A DNA stretch of 10,331 nt from SP202 sp036339395. Lineage in GTDB: Bacteria > Planctomycetota > Phycisphaerae > Phycisphaerales > SM1A02. Positions within the stretch are counted from its first letter, which is position 1. Each line of letters starts with the position of its first letter. The notes beneath the pieces were generated by a model. The model was given only the letters and a program-made list of their open reading frames with translations. It was not told where the DNA came from and searched no databases. The translations under genes were made by a program, and so were the position numbers. This document shows, piece after piece, positions 1 to 6,738 of the stretch. Location: contig JAYZBD010000002.1 of the NCBI GenBank assembly GCA_036339395.1, positions 1 to 10,331 of the forward strand. The letters run 5' to 3'.

Positions 1-500
1 TCGTTCGCGCCATCCTGGCCTCTGCCCTGGTGGAACGTGTCCCTCGCTCGGTCCTGCTTGCAGACATCATCGAACGGATGCCCGAGGGGCTTTCCCTGGT
101 GAAACTCGATCTCACGTCCACGCTCGTGCGTACACAACAGCCTCCAACAGGCACGGGCACGCGAAGTGGTCGACCACCCCGCCGACCAGGACGCGGAGAC
201 CCCGCGAACGAAGACGTCGAGCAGGCCTTCGTCGTACCCGAGTACTCCGTCCGCCTTGCCATCGAGGGATTCGCCCCAACGGACCTCCATGTCTCGAAAT
301 TCCTCGCCTCGCTCAATGCCGACGATCTCCTCCAGTCCGTGCGTCTCGAATCCACCGAGGAGGATGTGATTGATGACCTGGCCATGCGTCGGTTCAAGAT
401 CACCTTCGCCCTCAAGCGAGACGCCGATGTCCGTCTCCGCTCGCCATCCATGCCACCTGGAGCCACCTTCACCGCAGCAACGCAGGAGGAATTACGATGA
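1..500 (+). CDS. PilN-like type IV pilus / type II secretion assembly protein (5' partial)
   Basis: The reading frame is already open at base 3 and stops with TGA at 498-500, so only the C-terminal part (about 165 residues) is visible; the GTG at 30 is probably internal. What remains fits the periplasmic half of PilN/GspL-like proteins: a helical stretch ending in a 'LADIIERMPEGLSLVKL' segment, then a ferredoxin-like unit (beta strand 'VRLAIEGFAP', helix with 'FLASLNADD', strand 'SVRLEST', strand 'RFKITFALK'). In the family this domain pairs with PilO beneath the inner membrane to align the pilus or pseudopilus motor. A Pro/Arg/Gly-rich, probably disordered segment of about 30 residues lies between the helix and the ferredoxin-like unit, which is unusual. 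The gene overlaps the next one by four bases (ATGA). The assignment rests on fold pattern plus the PilO and ATPase neighbours. The N-terminal cytoplasmic tail and membrane helix are outside the window. Confidence 0.72.
   Translation, partial: VRAILASALVERVPRSVLLADIIERMPEGLSLVKLDLTSTLVRTQQPPTGTGTRSGRPPRRPGRGDPANEDVEQAFVVPEYSVRLAIEGFAPTDLHVSKFLASLNADDLLQSVRLESTEEDVIDDLAMRRFKITFALKRDADVRLRSPSMPPGATFTAATQEELR
484..489 (+). promoter_or_regulatory. Strong ribosome binding site of the pilO-like gene
   Basis: AGGAGG lies seven bases upstream of the ATG at 497, inside the last codons of the pilN-like gene. It fixes the start of the pilO-like gene and shows that it can be initiated directly as well as by coupling through the ATGA overlap. 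It is the best Shine-Dalgarno match in the window. Confidence 0.8.
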
Positions 501-1096
501 ATGGACTCACAAGGCAACTCGTGTTCCTTGCCGTGCTCTCTGCTGCGCCGATTCTCTCATGGAACCTGGTCTTTACACCCCAGAATGAGCGCATCAACCA
601 GATCAACGAGGACATCAGTGAACGACAGGAGAAGATCCAGGCGCTCGATCTGATCGTCGCGCAGGCACATGACCTCGGCCAGGCCGTGAACGAGGGCATG
701 CAGGCCATTGCTCGCGTGGAATCAAAGTTGCCGACGCAGCAGGACGTGGAAAGCATCCTGGAACAGACATGGTCGATCGCCCGGGAGCATGGGCTCACCG
801 TGAAGTCCGTTCGCAGCGAACAGCCTGTTCCCGCGATGGTCTACATGGAACAGCCGCTTGCAGTCGAACTGGAAGGACCCTTCGAAGGGTTCTATGCCTT
901 CCTGCTGGACCTTGAAAACCTGCCGAGAATCACTCGCATCTTCAACCTGAAAGTCGAACGAATCGAGTCAACGAGCGGTCCATCCCGAAAGACGCTTCCA
1001 CCGGGATCGGTCAAAGCGGAGTTCCTCCTGAGCATCTACTTCGCCGCCAGTCCCACGGAAAACTTGCTCCAGGCATCAATGAAGGAACTCCACTGA
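497..1096 (+). CDS. pilO: PilO-like inner-membrane alignment protein
   Basis: This 199-residue protein has the length and architecture of PilO. There is a short N-terminus, one membrane helix at about residues 7-26, a coiled coil at about 28-75 rich in Gln, Glu and Ile, and then a periplasmic ferredoxin-like domain. Family-typical signals are 'KLPTQQDVESIL' at 77-88, 'AREHGLTVKSV' at 95-105, the 'LEGPFEGFYAFL' segment at 125-136, 'LPRITRIFNLKV' at 142-153, and a closing strand ending in 'LLSIYF'. PilO dimerises with PilN and links the cytoplasmic motor to the periplasmic and outer-membrane parts of the pilus or secretion machine. The start is fixed by AGGAGG seven bases upstream. The gene overlaps its upstream neighbour by four bases and its downstream neighbour by one (TGATG). 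From sequence alone I cannot separate PilO of a type IV pilus from GspM of a type II system, but the PilO name fits best. Confidence 0.8.
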   Translation: MNGLTRQLVFLAVLSAAPILSWNLVFTPQNERINQINEDISERQEKIQALDLIVAQAHDLGQAVNEGMQAIARVESKLPTQQDVESILEQTWSIAREHGLTVKSVRSEQPVPAMVYMEQPLAVELEGPFEGFYAFLLDLENLPRITRIFNLKVERIESTSGPSRKTLPPGSVKAEFLLSIYFAASPTENLLQASMKELH

Positions 1097-1752
1097 TGGA
1101 TATTCATGAACATGAAGGAGCGGAGAACACTCCCTTCACGATTCCGCACCTCGATGGAGGCGATGCCTTCAACGATGAGGGAAGCGAACTGGATCGACTG
1201 CATGCTTCTGCCCGGACGCACCAGGCATGGCTGCTGGCAGTCGTCGTAGCCGTCGGGATCGGGTCAATCTGGTCCATGCGATTCCTTGGAGTGGGACCCC
1301 AGGCCGCGGAAGCTTCAACTGCGGACGAGGTCGTTGAAACCTATCTCGAGTCCCAGGGAAAGCTGATGATGATGGGAATGAGCGAATCGATCCTGGATGT
1401 GCTCCAGCAGAGTTACGTGAATGAGCAGGTTCCCCTTTCGGACCTTCCAGTGAACCCGTTTCTTCTCAGCAACAACGGTGGTGACGGTGAAAATGTCCAG
1501 TCTGCAGAGGCACGCGCACGCTCGAAACTCGAGTCATTCATCGAGACGTTGACCGTGCAGTCGACGATGACTGGAGGAACGCGGCTTGCCAGCATCGATG
1601 GGCAGGTGCTCCGCATAGGTGAACGGCTGGAAGGTGTACCTGAAAACACGGACATCATGCTCATCGACGTACAACGGCACTCGATCGAGTTGCAGGCAAC
1701 CGACACTGTTACTGGCACAACCGGGTCCTGGACACTCCAGGTCGGACGATGA
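1096..1752 (+). CDS. PilP/GspC-like single-pass secretin-linking protein
   Basis: The 218-residue protein has an acidic cytoplasmic tail (1-43), one membrane helix at about 44-61, a helical linker, and a C-terminal beta domain at about 150-218. The C-terminal pattern of a strand, 'SIDGQVLRIGERL' (166-178), a 'DIMLIDVQRHSIELQ' strand pair and a final 'WTLQV' strand matches the small beta-sandwich shared by PilP and the homology region of GspC. It is preceded by a 'PVNPFLL' motif (118-124) like the Pro-rich lead-in of these proteins. Such domains contact the secretin at the outer membrane. PilP is usually a lipoprotein, but here I see no lipobox Cys and instead a membrane helix, as in GspC. The start ATG overlaps the pilO stop by one base, with AAGGA nine bases upstream. 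The role is inferred from this fold pattern and its place between the PilO-like gene and the ATPase. Confidence 0.58.
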   Translation: MDIHEHEGAENTPFTIPHLDGGDAFNDEGSELDRLHASARTHQAWLLAVVVAVGIGSIWSMRFLGVGPQAAEASTADEVVETYLESQGKLMMMGMSESILDVLQQSYVNEQVPLSDLPVNPFLLSNNGGDGENVQSAEARARSKLESFIETLTVQSTMTGGTRLASIDGQVLRIGERLEGVPENTDIMLIDVQRHSIELQATDTVTGTTGSWTLQVGR

Positions 1753-3546
1753 ATGGAGAACGACATGGTTCGATCTGACATCGACTGGCTTCCATCGAAG
1801 AAGCAGGAACCGCAAACCTGCAGGCTGCTTCCAGGTGAGGATTCAACCACGGAGGCGATGCATGCACTTGGTGCCGTGCTGGTTCGTGATGGACTCATTA
1901 CCAAGGATGAACTTCAGCAGGGTCGCCAGATCCACAGGCAATCACCTGGGCGAACGCTTGCCGCCATCCTGGTCGACCAGGGACTGGACGAAATCGAGGT
2001 CATGTCACGACTTGCCTCCCTCGTTGGGCTTTCACTGGAACGGCTGGATGCAGACGCGATCGAGACCGATCTCATCGAGCAGCTTGGAAGCCAGTACTGT
2101 CGCTCGAACCACGTGCTCCCGATCCGCCGCGAAAAACAGCGGATCATCGTCGGAACCACGGTTCCCTGCGACATGGTTCGACTTGACGAGGTAAAACGCC
2201 GACTGTCAGCCCAGTCGATCAGGCAGGTCCTCGTCACGGGGAGTGATATCGAGGCCGTCCTGGATTCCCTGGCTTCGGAACTGCACGATGACGTCGACGT
2301 CGAGGCGATTCTTGCAGATGCCGAGATCGAGGACATCGAGATCGTCCGGCAGGTTGACTCGGAAGTGGACCTTGCCGAAGCGGAATCATCGCCGGTCGTG
2401 CGATATGTCAATCACATCATCCAGTCGGCTGTTCGAGAAGGTGCTTCGGATATCCACATCGAGCCATCGTCGAACGGGCTGAAGGTGCGATTCCGAGTTG
2501 ACGGTGTTCTCTACGACGTCATGAATCCTCCTCACAAGATGCACGCCGCCATCACGTCACGCCTGAAGATCATGGCGGCACTCGATATCGCCGAGCGTCG
2601 CCTCCCCCAGGATGGTCGAATCCAGGCAACGGTCCTTGGCCGGCCACTGGATCTCAGGATCAGCACCGTACCGACACCGCACGGGGAGAAGACCGTCATG
2701 CGACTCCTCGACAATCGATCAATCGATGTCCCCCTCGACAAGCTTGGATTCACGAACTCGATCCTCGATGCATGGCGGCACGAGATCGACAGGCCACATG
2801 GCATCCTGCTTGTCACGGGGCCGACGGGTTCGGGCAAGACCACGACCCTGTATGCATCACTCCAGCAGATGGACCTGCAGCGATTGAATGTCTCCACCGT
2901 CGAGGATCCGGTGGAATACCGCCTTGAGGGCATCACGCAGATACAGGTTCATGAACGCATCAACCTGACCTTCGCGACAACGCTTCGCAGCCTTCTTCGC
3001 CAGGATCCGGACGTCATCATGGTCGGCGAGATCCGTGACATGGAGACGGCAACCATCGCGACACAGGCTGCACTCACGGGGCACCTCGTACTCTCGACGC
3101 TGCACACGAATGATGCACCTTCATCGATTACCAGGCTGATCAACATCGGGATCGAGCCATTCCTCGTCTCCGGTGCGGTCAACGCCGTACTTGCCCAACG
3201 CCTGGCAAGGCGGATCTGTCCTTCCTGCCGGACAAGCGAAGCAACGACTGACGAGGCCCGGGAGTTTCTCAAGGGCCACGGAGATGTACCGGACATGCTG
3301 GCCCATGGATCAGGGTGCCGGGCCTGCAGGGGCAGCGGGTACACGGGCCGCCTCGGTCTCTACGAGTTTCTTCGGATGAATGACACCCTGCGTGACAAGG
3401 TGGCGGGGAATCCCACCGTGACCGAGTTCCGCGCATTGTGCAGGGCACAGGGCATGTCGACACTTCGTGAAGAAGGGATTGCCCGGGTCCTTGACGGAAC
3501 AACCACCATCGAAGAGGTCCTTCGCGTCACGGATGCACTGGGCTGA
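1753..3546 (+). CDS. pilB: GspE/PilB-family type II secretion / type IV pilus assembly ATPase
   Basis: This is a 597-residue hexameric AAA-type secretion ATPase that hydrolyses ATP on the cytoplasmic face to drive pilin or pseudopilin polymerisation. An MshEN-like N-terminal domain spans about 35-170. The central N2 domain carries 'ASDIHIEP' (231-238). Walker A is GPTGSGKT (356-363, K362), the Asp box 'VEDPVEYR' follows, Walker B is 'MVGEIRD' with E426, and the His box is 'TGHLVLSTLHTND'. A four-Cys zinc site is formed by C489/C492 and C522/C525, typical of GspE/PilB and absent from PilT retraction ATPases. All catalytic motifs are intact. The ATG at 1753 directly abuts the preceding stop, but GGAG at 1755-1758 favours initiation at 1765 (Met5). 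The gene closes the operon of alignment proteins, supporting an assembly role. GspE is an equally acceptable name. No PilC/GspF platform gene follows. Confidence 0.93.
   Translation: MENDMVRSDIDWLPSKKQEPQTCRLLPGEDSTTEAMHALGAVLVRDGLITKDELQQGRQIHRQSPGRTLAAILVDQGLDEIEVMSRLASLVGLSLERLDADAIETDLIEQLGSQYCRSNHVLPIRREKQRIIVGTTVPCDMVRLDEVKRRLSAQSIRQVLVTGSDIEAVLDSLASELHDDVDVEAILADAEIEDIEIVRQVDSEVDLAEAESSPVVRYVNHIIQSAVREGASDIHIEPSSNGLKVRFRVDGVLYDVMNPPHKMHAAITSRLKIMAALDIAERRLPQDGRIQATVLGRPLDLRISTVPTPHGEKTVMRLLDNRSIDVPLDKLGFTNSILDAWRHEIDRPHGILLVTGPTGSGKTTTLYASLQQMDLQRLNVSTVEDPVEYRLEGITQIQVHERINLTFATTLRSLLRQDPDVIMVGEIRDMETATIATQAALTGHLVLSTLHTNDAPSSITRLINIGIEPFLVSGAVNAVLAQRLARRICPSCRTSEATTDEAREFLKGHGDVPDMLAHGSGCRACRGSGYTGRLGLYEFLRMNDTLRDKVAGNPTVTEFRALCRAQGMSTLREEGIARVLDGTTTIEEVLRVTDALG
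1755..1758 (+). promoter_or_regulatory. Shine-Dalgarno favouring the internal ATPase start at 1765
   Basis: GGAG sits six bases before the in-frame ATG at 1765, while the upstream ATG at 1753 has only weak purine matches at a suitable distance. Initiation at 1765 would remove four residues (MEND). The ATG at 1753 could still be used by translational coupling, because it directly follows the stop of the preceding gene. Confidence 0.5.
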
Positions 3547-3564
3547 TCAGGCGATTCACCCAGT
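3537..3564. repeat. Inverted repeat spanning two convergent stop codons
   Basis: ACTGGG (3537-3542) and CCCAGT (3559-3564) are perfect six-base arms around a 16-base loop. The repeat covers the stop codons of the ATPase gene (3544-3546) and of the convergent DUF456 gene (3556-3558), which are only nine bases apart. It could act as a weak bidirectional terminator. There is no T-run on either side, so intrinsic termination is doubtful and a chance repeat is possible. Confidence 0.3.
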
Positions 3565-4113
3565 AAGCAGGCCGGTACCGAGAACCACCCAGACCACGAC
3601 CGCGATCAGCACCTTGCAGGTGGTCCCGAGAACGCGTCCTATCGTCGCACCGATTGCCGGCTTGACTGACTCAGCGGCACTGCGTGGATCCTTCCCTGTC
3701 GTCTCGCCGACAAATGCCCCCAGGAAGCAGCCCAGGATGGCGCCAACAAGGGTGCCGATGATGGGAAGCAGCAGGCTACCGATGATCGCTCCGAGGAAAC
3801 CACCGAAGATCGCACCCCAGGCAGCTCGCTTTGATCCGCCGCCGGCCTTCGCACCAAGGGCTCCAGCGACGAACTCGATGCCCTCCCCGACCAGGGCAAG
3901 GGCACACCCAATGGCAATGGCCCACCAGCCCCAGGCGGGATTCGCGCTGCTCCCCATGCCGGGCATGATCCAGAAGACATCGGCCAGGTGCGCCAACATG
4001 GCGATGATGAGCATGATCCACGTGCCGGGCATCTGGAAGACCACCAGTACAACGCAGGCGAATCCAATGATGACGAACAGGCTTCCCACGACGTAGTAGA
4101 CGATGTCCATCAT
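3556..4113 (-). CDS. DUF456 family membrane protein
   Basis: This 185-residue protein is strongly hydrophobic, with about five or six membrane segments (near 5-27, 30-47, 62-84, 97-120, 118-136 and 153-181). It shows the DUF456 pattern. The first helix is followed by 'MPGTWIML' (28-35). Then comes 'EFVAGALGAKAGGGSKRA' (80-97), then a Gly-rich stretch whose spacing suggests tightly packed helices, including 'GAIFGGFLGAIIG' (100-112) and 'GAILGCFLGAFVGE' (124-137). The family's biochemical function is not known. ATG at 4113 overlaps the stop of the upstream nitroreductase gene by four bases (ATGA). AGGA lies eight bases upstream of it, so the two genes are probably co-transcribed and translationally coupled. 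Met2 is an alternative start. Whether the protein acts with the nitroreductase is unknown; the coupling is the only hint. Confidence 0.85.
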   Translation of the reverse strand: MMDIVYYVVGSLFVIIGFACVVLVVFQMPGTWIMLIIAMLAHLADVFWIMPGMGSSANPAWGWWAIAIGCALALVGEGIEFVAGALGAKAGGGSKRAAWGAIFGGFLGAIIGSLLLPIIGTLVGAILGCFLGAFVGETTGKDPRSAAESVKPAIGATIGRVLGTTCKVLIAVVVWVVLGTGLLTG

Positions 4114-4793
4114 GAAGCTGTTCCTGGCCGGTCAACAATCATGATGTCTTCAAGTGCCTTGCGTTCCAGGTCGGGAACCTGGCAGTCTTCCGCCGGCCAA
4201 CCCACCGGGATCAGGAGGAAGGGCCGCTCATGCGTCGGTCGCTGCAGGATGGTGGTGAGGAACTTCATCGGGCTGGGTGTATGCGTCAGTGCAACAAGAC
4301 CCGCATGGTGAATGGCTGCAAGCAGGAAGCCTACTGCGATGCCAACAGATTCATTGACGTAGTAGACCCTGTCCGACTCGGTCTGGGGGGAATCATCTTT
4401 CATGCACTTGAACACCACGATCAGCCATGGAGCGATTTCCAGGAAGGGCTTGTTCTTGTCGGTACCGAAGGGATGCAGGTCATCGATCCAGGTCTGTGGT
4501 GCTCGATGGGTATAGAACTCGTGTTCTTCCGCCTCTGCAGCTTCGCGAATCTCCTTCTTGATTCCGGGATCCTGTACAGCCACGAAACGCCAGGGTTGCT
4601 TGTTTGCCCCGCTGGGTGCTGTACCGGCAGCACTGATCACATGTTCGATCAGTTCAGCTGGAACGGGCTTGGTGGAGAACTCACGTACGGAGGGGCGTTG
4701 GTCCATGAACTCATGAAACGCCGCAGCGGCAGCGACCGGGCTCTCCGGTGGCTCAATGGGCTGGAGCGGGATGAAGTCCGGGGTGTCCTTCAT
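4110..4793 (-). CDS. Nitroreductase-family flavoprotein, iodotyrosine deiodinase-like
   Basis: This 227-residue FMN-dependent enzyme aligns, from memory and with no gap across the lid region, with iodotyrosine deiodinase (IYD), the nitroreductase branch that reductively removes halogen from halotyrosines. Visible matches are 'SVREFSTKPVP' (35-45, FMN phosphate region), 'AGTAPSGAN' (56-64), 'EEHEFY' and 'TWIDDL' (lid), 'YYVNESVGIAVGFLLAA' (144-160) and 'RPFLLIPVGWP' (190-200). Three residues that in IYD grip the substrate amino acid are present at the same spacing: E90, Y94 (+4) and K115 (+21). The usual second Arg of the RRSVR motif is Pro34. The start is ATG at 4793, where the conserved 'DFIPL' N-terminus begins; GAGG lies only two bases upstream. 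The frame stays open far upstream, to 6578, but that part is antisense to another gene. The gene is coupled to the DUF456 gene. Substrate is inferred; a general nitroreductase remains possible. Confidence 0.88.
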   Translation of the reverse strand: MKDTPDFIPLQPIEPPESPVAAAAAFHEFMDQRPSVREFSTKPVPAELIEHVISAAGTAPSGANKQPWRFVAVQDPGIKKEIREAAEAEEHEFYTHRAPQTWIDDLHPFGTDKNKPFLEIAPWLIVVFKCMKDDSPQTESDRVYYVNESVGIAVGFLLAAIHHAGLVALTHTPSPMKFLTTILQRPTHERPFLLIPVGWPAEDCQVPDLERKALEDIMIVDRPGTAS

Positions 4794-4859
4794 ATCCTCA
4801 CAGGGTACCGTCCAGGCGAACTGGTGGAGTTGAGAGGTAATCGCTACTACTCTGATTGA
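4794..4859. other. Divergent intergenic region, nitroreductase / secreted protein
   Basis: These 66 bases separate two divergent start codons and must carry promoters for both unless transcription enters from elsewhere. TTGAGA at 4830-4835 resembles a -35 box, but no convincing -10 lies 16-18 bases downstream, so I do not call a promoter. The region holds no other clear motif. Confidence 0.4.
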
Positions 4860-6722
4860 ATGAAAGAACTTCTCCTGTCCTTCCTCCTGTTGCTCATTGG
4901 CGTCAATGTGACTCTTGCCGGGCAGAATGCAGCCGATGAGTACATGCGGATCATGGAGTCCTGGGAAGAACTTGATGGGCAGGAGCAGATGCTGCTCGAT
5001 GATCTTCCGCCACACCTGGAACCGTGCCAGGACGCCCTCGCCGCAATGCGAAAACTCGACGGGATGGACAGGCTGCTGCTGCAAGCTGCTGGCAAGGACG
5101 TCTGCGATTTCGGGATCGATTTCTCGGAAGGGCCCGGCGTGCTGCTTCCTCACCTGGGCCCGATGATGGGCCTCGCACGCCACACCATCTCGCGAATCCA
5201 CTGGCAGCGAATGCAGGGACACGACACCGAGGCTGCCAGGAGACTTGCCGGGCTCTACACGCTCAGCCTGCACATGGGCCAGGACGGCACGCTCATCGGC
5301 TCGCTCGTGGCACAGTCGATTTTCACGAGGTGTGACGAATCCGTTGAAACAGGAATAGAGGCGGGAACCATCGGTCCGGACGAAGCACGCATGCTGCTTT
5401 CCAGCCTGGATGGTGCTGAGGAGGATGACACGTTCGGAACCATCCAGAGCGTGCGAAACGAGAAGGAGTATTTCGGGGGCTGGGTTGAGAAGCAGATCGA
5501 GAAGTCTGTACAGCCAGATGGTTCCATCGAACTCACCGATGAAATGAAAGACGTTTTTTCCACCTTCGAGATGGGCCCGGTGGAAGATTGGCTTGAAGGA
5601 TTCCGCAGCCAGGACATGGAGGGCTACTACCGGTACATGGACGAGTCCATCGAAGTCTTCGAGATGGATGACCCCACCGCTGCGAAAGCGAAGCAGGCCG
5701 GGATCGAAGAGGCCCTCGTCGAAGGTGAGTACGGCGACTTCGCCAGGCTCCTTGCGCCGACACTGGGAAAGGTCATGGAAACGACGCACAAGAACGAGAA
5801 AGCGATCTCGGACAGGGTTGTACAGCTCAAGGCCATTGCAGATGGAACCATTGACCCGATGGATGGGGCGAACGCAGCATGGTGGTACATCAAGACCGCG
5901 AGAAAGGTGGAGCACCTGTCGCCCGAGGACATCAGCGAGACTGCACGATCCGCAATCCTCGATGAACTGCTTGTTGCAACCCTGATCGACGAATGCACCT
6001 TCCCGGGGTTCGACGAAGGTCACTACCCACAACCCGTCGTTCCGCCATGGTCGACTGGCCTCAGTCGATGCTTCGATCTCCTGCTTGACCAGGCACGGGA
6101 AGAACTCGAGGCCGGACAGATCGACAACTGCATCTCCCAACTGGTCGTCGGACTGGAGATGGCCGCGGATCTCTCCGGCAATCCAAGTCTCGTGGATTCG
6201 ATCATCGCGCAGGATGCCGTCGTACGGAGCCTCGCCATCGTCGACGAACTGGACACCTCGGATCAGCTTGATGCCAACCAGCGTCGACTGCTGCTCGAGG
6301 CGATTCGAAGCATCCCGGCCCGTGATCCATTCGGGTACATGCAGGCAGCCGATGCGTCCCGCAGGCTTGTCTCGACCTACGTCGGGTACTACGACCCACT
6401 CGAGAAGCATGCCGCTTCCTTCCCCACGGACCCCGATGATGTCCTGTACGTGCTGGCCTGGTCCGAAGATGCGGTCGAACCCTGGTCTCCCTATTCGTTC
6501 TGCTGGCCACTGGTCATCGACTGGCAGGTTCTTGAAGGGCGGGTTGATGGCAATGCAGTCCTCGCTGCCCGTTCCCATGGAGTCGACGCGAGGGAAGCGG
6601 CCAAGCTCGATGTCATGCTTGATCTTGAACCGGTTCGGAACATCGCCCTGCCCACGATCAAGGAACGACGGCAGGAAGCGGCCACGATGCTCAGGGAATG
6701 GAAACGTCGCCTCGGCCAGTAA
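4860..6722 (+). CDS. Secreted all-helical protein of unknown function
   Basis: I do not recognise a named family in this 620-residue protein. It starts with a clear signal peptide: MKE, then a Leu-rich core at 4-15, and a likely signal peptidase I site after 'VTLA' (17-20). No lipobox is seen. The mature part is acidic, appears almost wholly alpha-helical, and has a repeated-helix style: 'LLPHLGPMMGLARHTISRI' near 95-113, then 'EAARRLAGLYTLSLHMG', then 'GSLVAQSIFTRC'. This recalls the large secreted helical-repeat proteins common in Planctomycetota. No catalytic motif, cohesin/dockerin or C-terminal anchor is visible. The ATG at 4860 is the earliest possible start because an in-frame TGA occupies 4857-4859. 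No Shine-Dalgarno is seen, so it may be leaderless or use another initiation mode. It ends three bases before the convergent signal peptidase gene. It is the only gene here ending in TAA. Confidence 0.8.
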   Translation: MKELLLSFLLLLIGVNVTLAGQNAADEYMRIMESWEELDGQEQMLLDDLPPHLEPCQDALAAMRKLDGMDRLLLQAAGKDVCDFGIDFSEGPGVLLPHLGPMMGLARHTISRIHWQRMQGHDTEAARRLAGLYTLSLHMGQDGTLIGSLVAQSIFTRCDESVETGIEAGTIGPDEARMLLSSLDGAEEDDTFGTIQSVRNEKEYFGGWVEKQIEKSVQPDGSIELTDEMKDVFSTFEMGPVEDWLEGFRSQDMEGYYRYMDESIEVFEMDDPTAAKAKQAGIEEALVEGEYGDFARLLAPTLGKVMETTHKNEKAISDRVVQLKAIADGTIDPMDGANAAWWYIKTARKVEHLSPEDISETARSAILDELLVATLIDECTFPGFDEGHYPQPVVPPWSTGLSRCFDLLLDQAREELEAGQIDNCISQLVVGLEMAADLSGNPSLVDSIIAQDAVVRSLAIVDELDTSDQLDANQRRLLLEAIRSIPARDPFGYMQAADASRRLVSTYVGYYDPLEKHAASFPTDPDDVLYVLAWSEDAVEPWSPYSFCWPLVIDWQVLEGRVDGNAVLAARSHGVDAREAAKLDVMLDLEPVRNIALPTIKERRQEAATMLREWKRRLGQ

Positions 6723-6723
6723 C

Positions 6724-6738
6724 GTTCAGCGAATGAAC
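6724..6738. repeat. Small hairpin at the convergent gene ends
   Basis: GTTCA (6724-6728) and TGAAC (6734-6738) form a five-base stem around a GCGAA loop, overlapping the stop codon of the signal peptidase gene and lying just after the TAA of the secreted-protein gene. It has no T-run. Its position between convergent ends suggests a transcript-end structure, but it is short enough to be chance. Confidence 0.22.

Noticed and set aside
1753..3546. The ATPase as a PilT-type retraction motor.
   Set aside because: It has the N-terminal MshEN-like domain and the four-Cys zinc site typical of GspE/PilB assembly ATPases, which PilT lacks.
3537..3564. A true intrinsic terminator between the ATPase and DUF456 genes.
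   Set aside because: The six-base arms have a 16-base loop and no T-run on either strand, so it is listed only as an inverted repeat.
4830..4858. TTGAGA as a -35 box for the secreted-protein gene.
   Set aside because: The -10 position would be TGATTG, ending one base before the start codon, which is neither a good match nor a sensible distance.
4794..6578. A minus-strand open frame extending the nitroreductase upstream to give an 822-residue protein.
   Set aside because: The extension is antisense to the secreted-protein gene, has no family-like content, and the enzyme's conserved N-terminus begins at the ATG at 4793. The frame is open because of the codon bias of the opposite strand.
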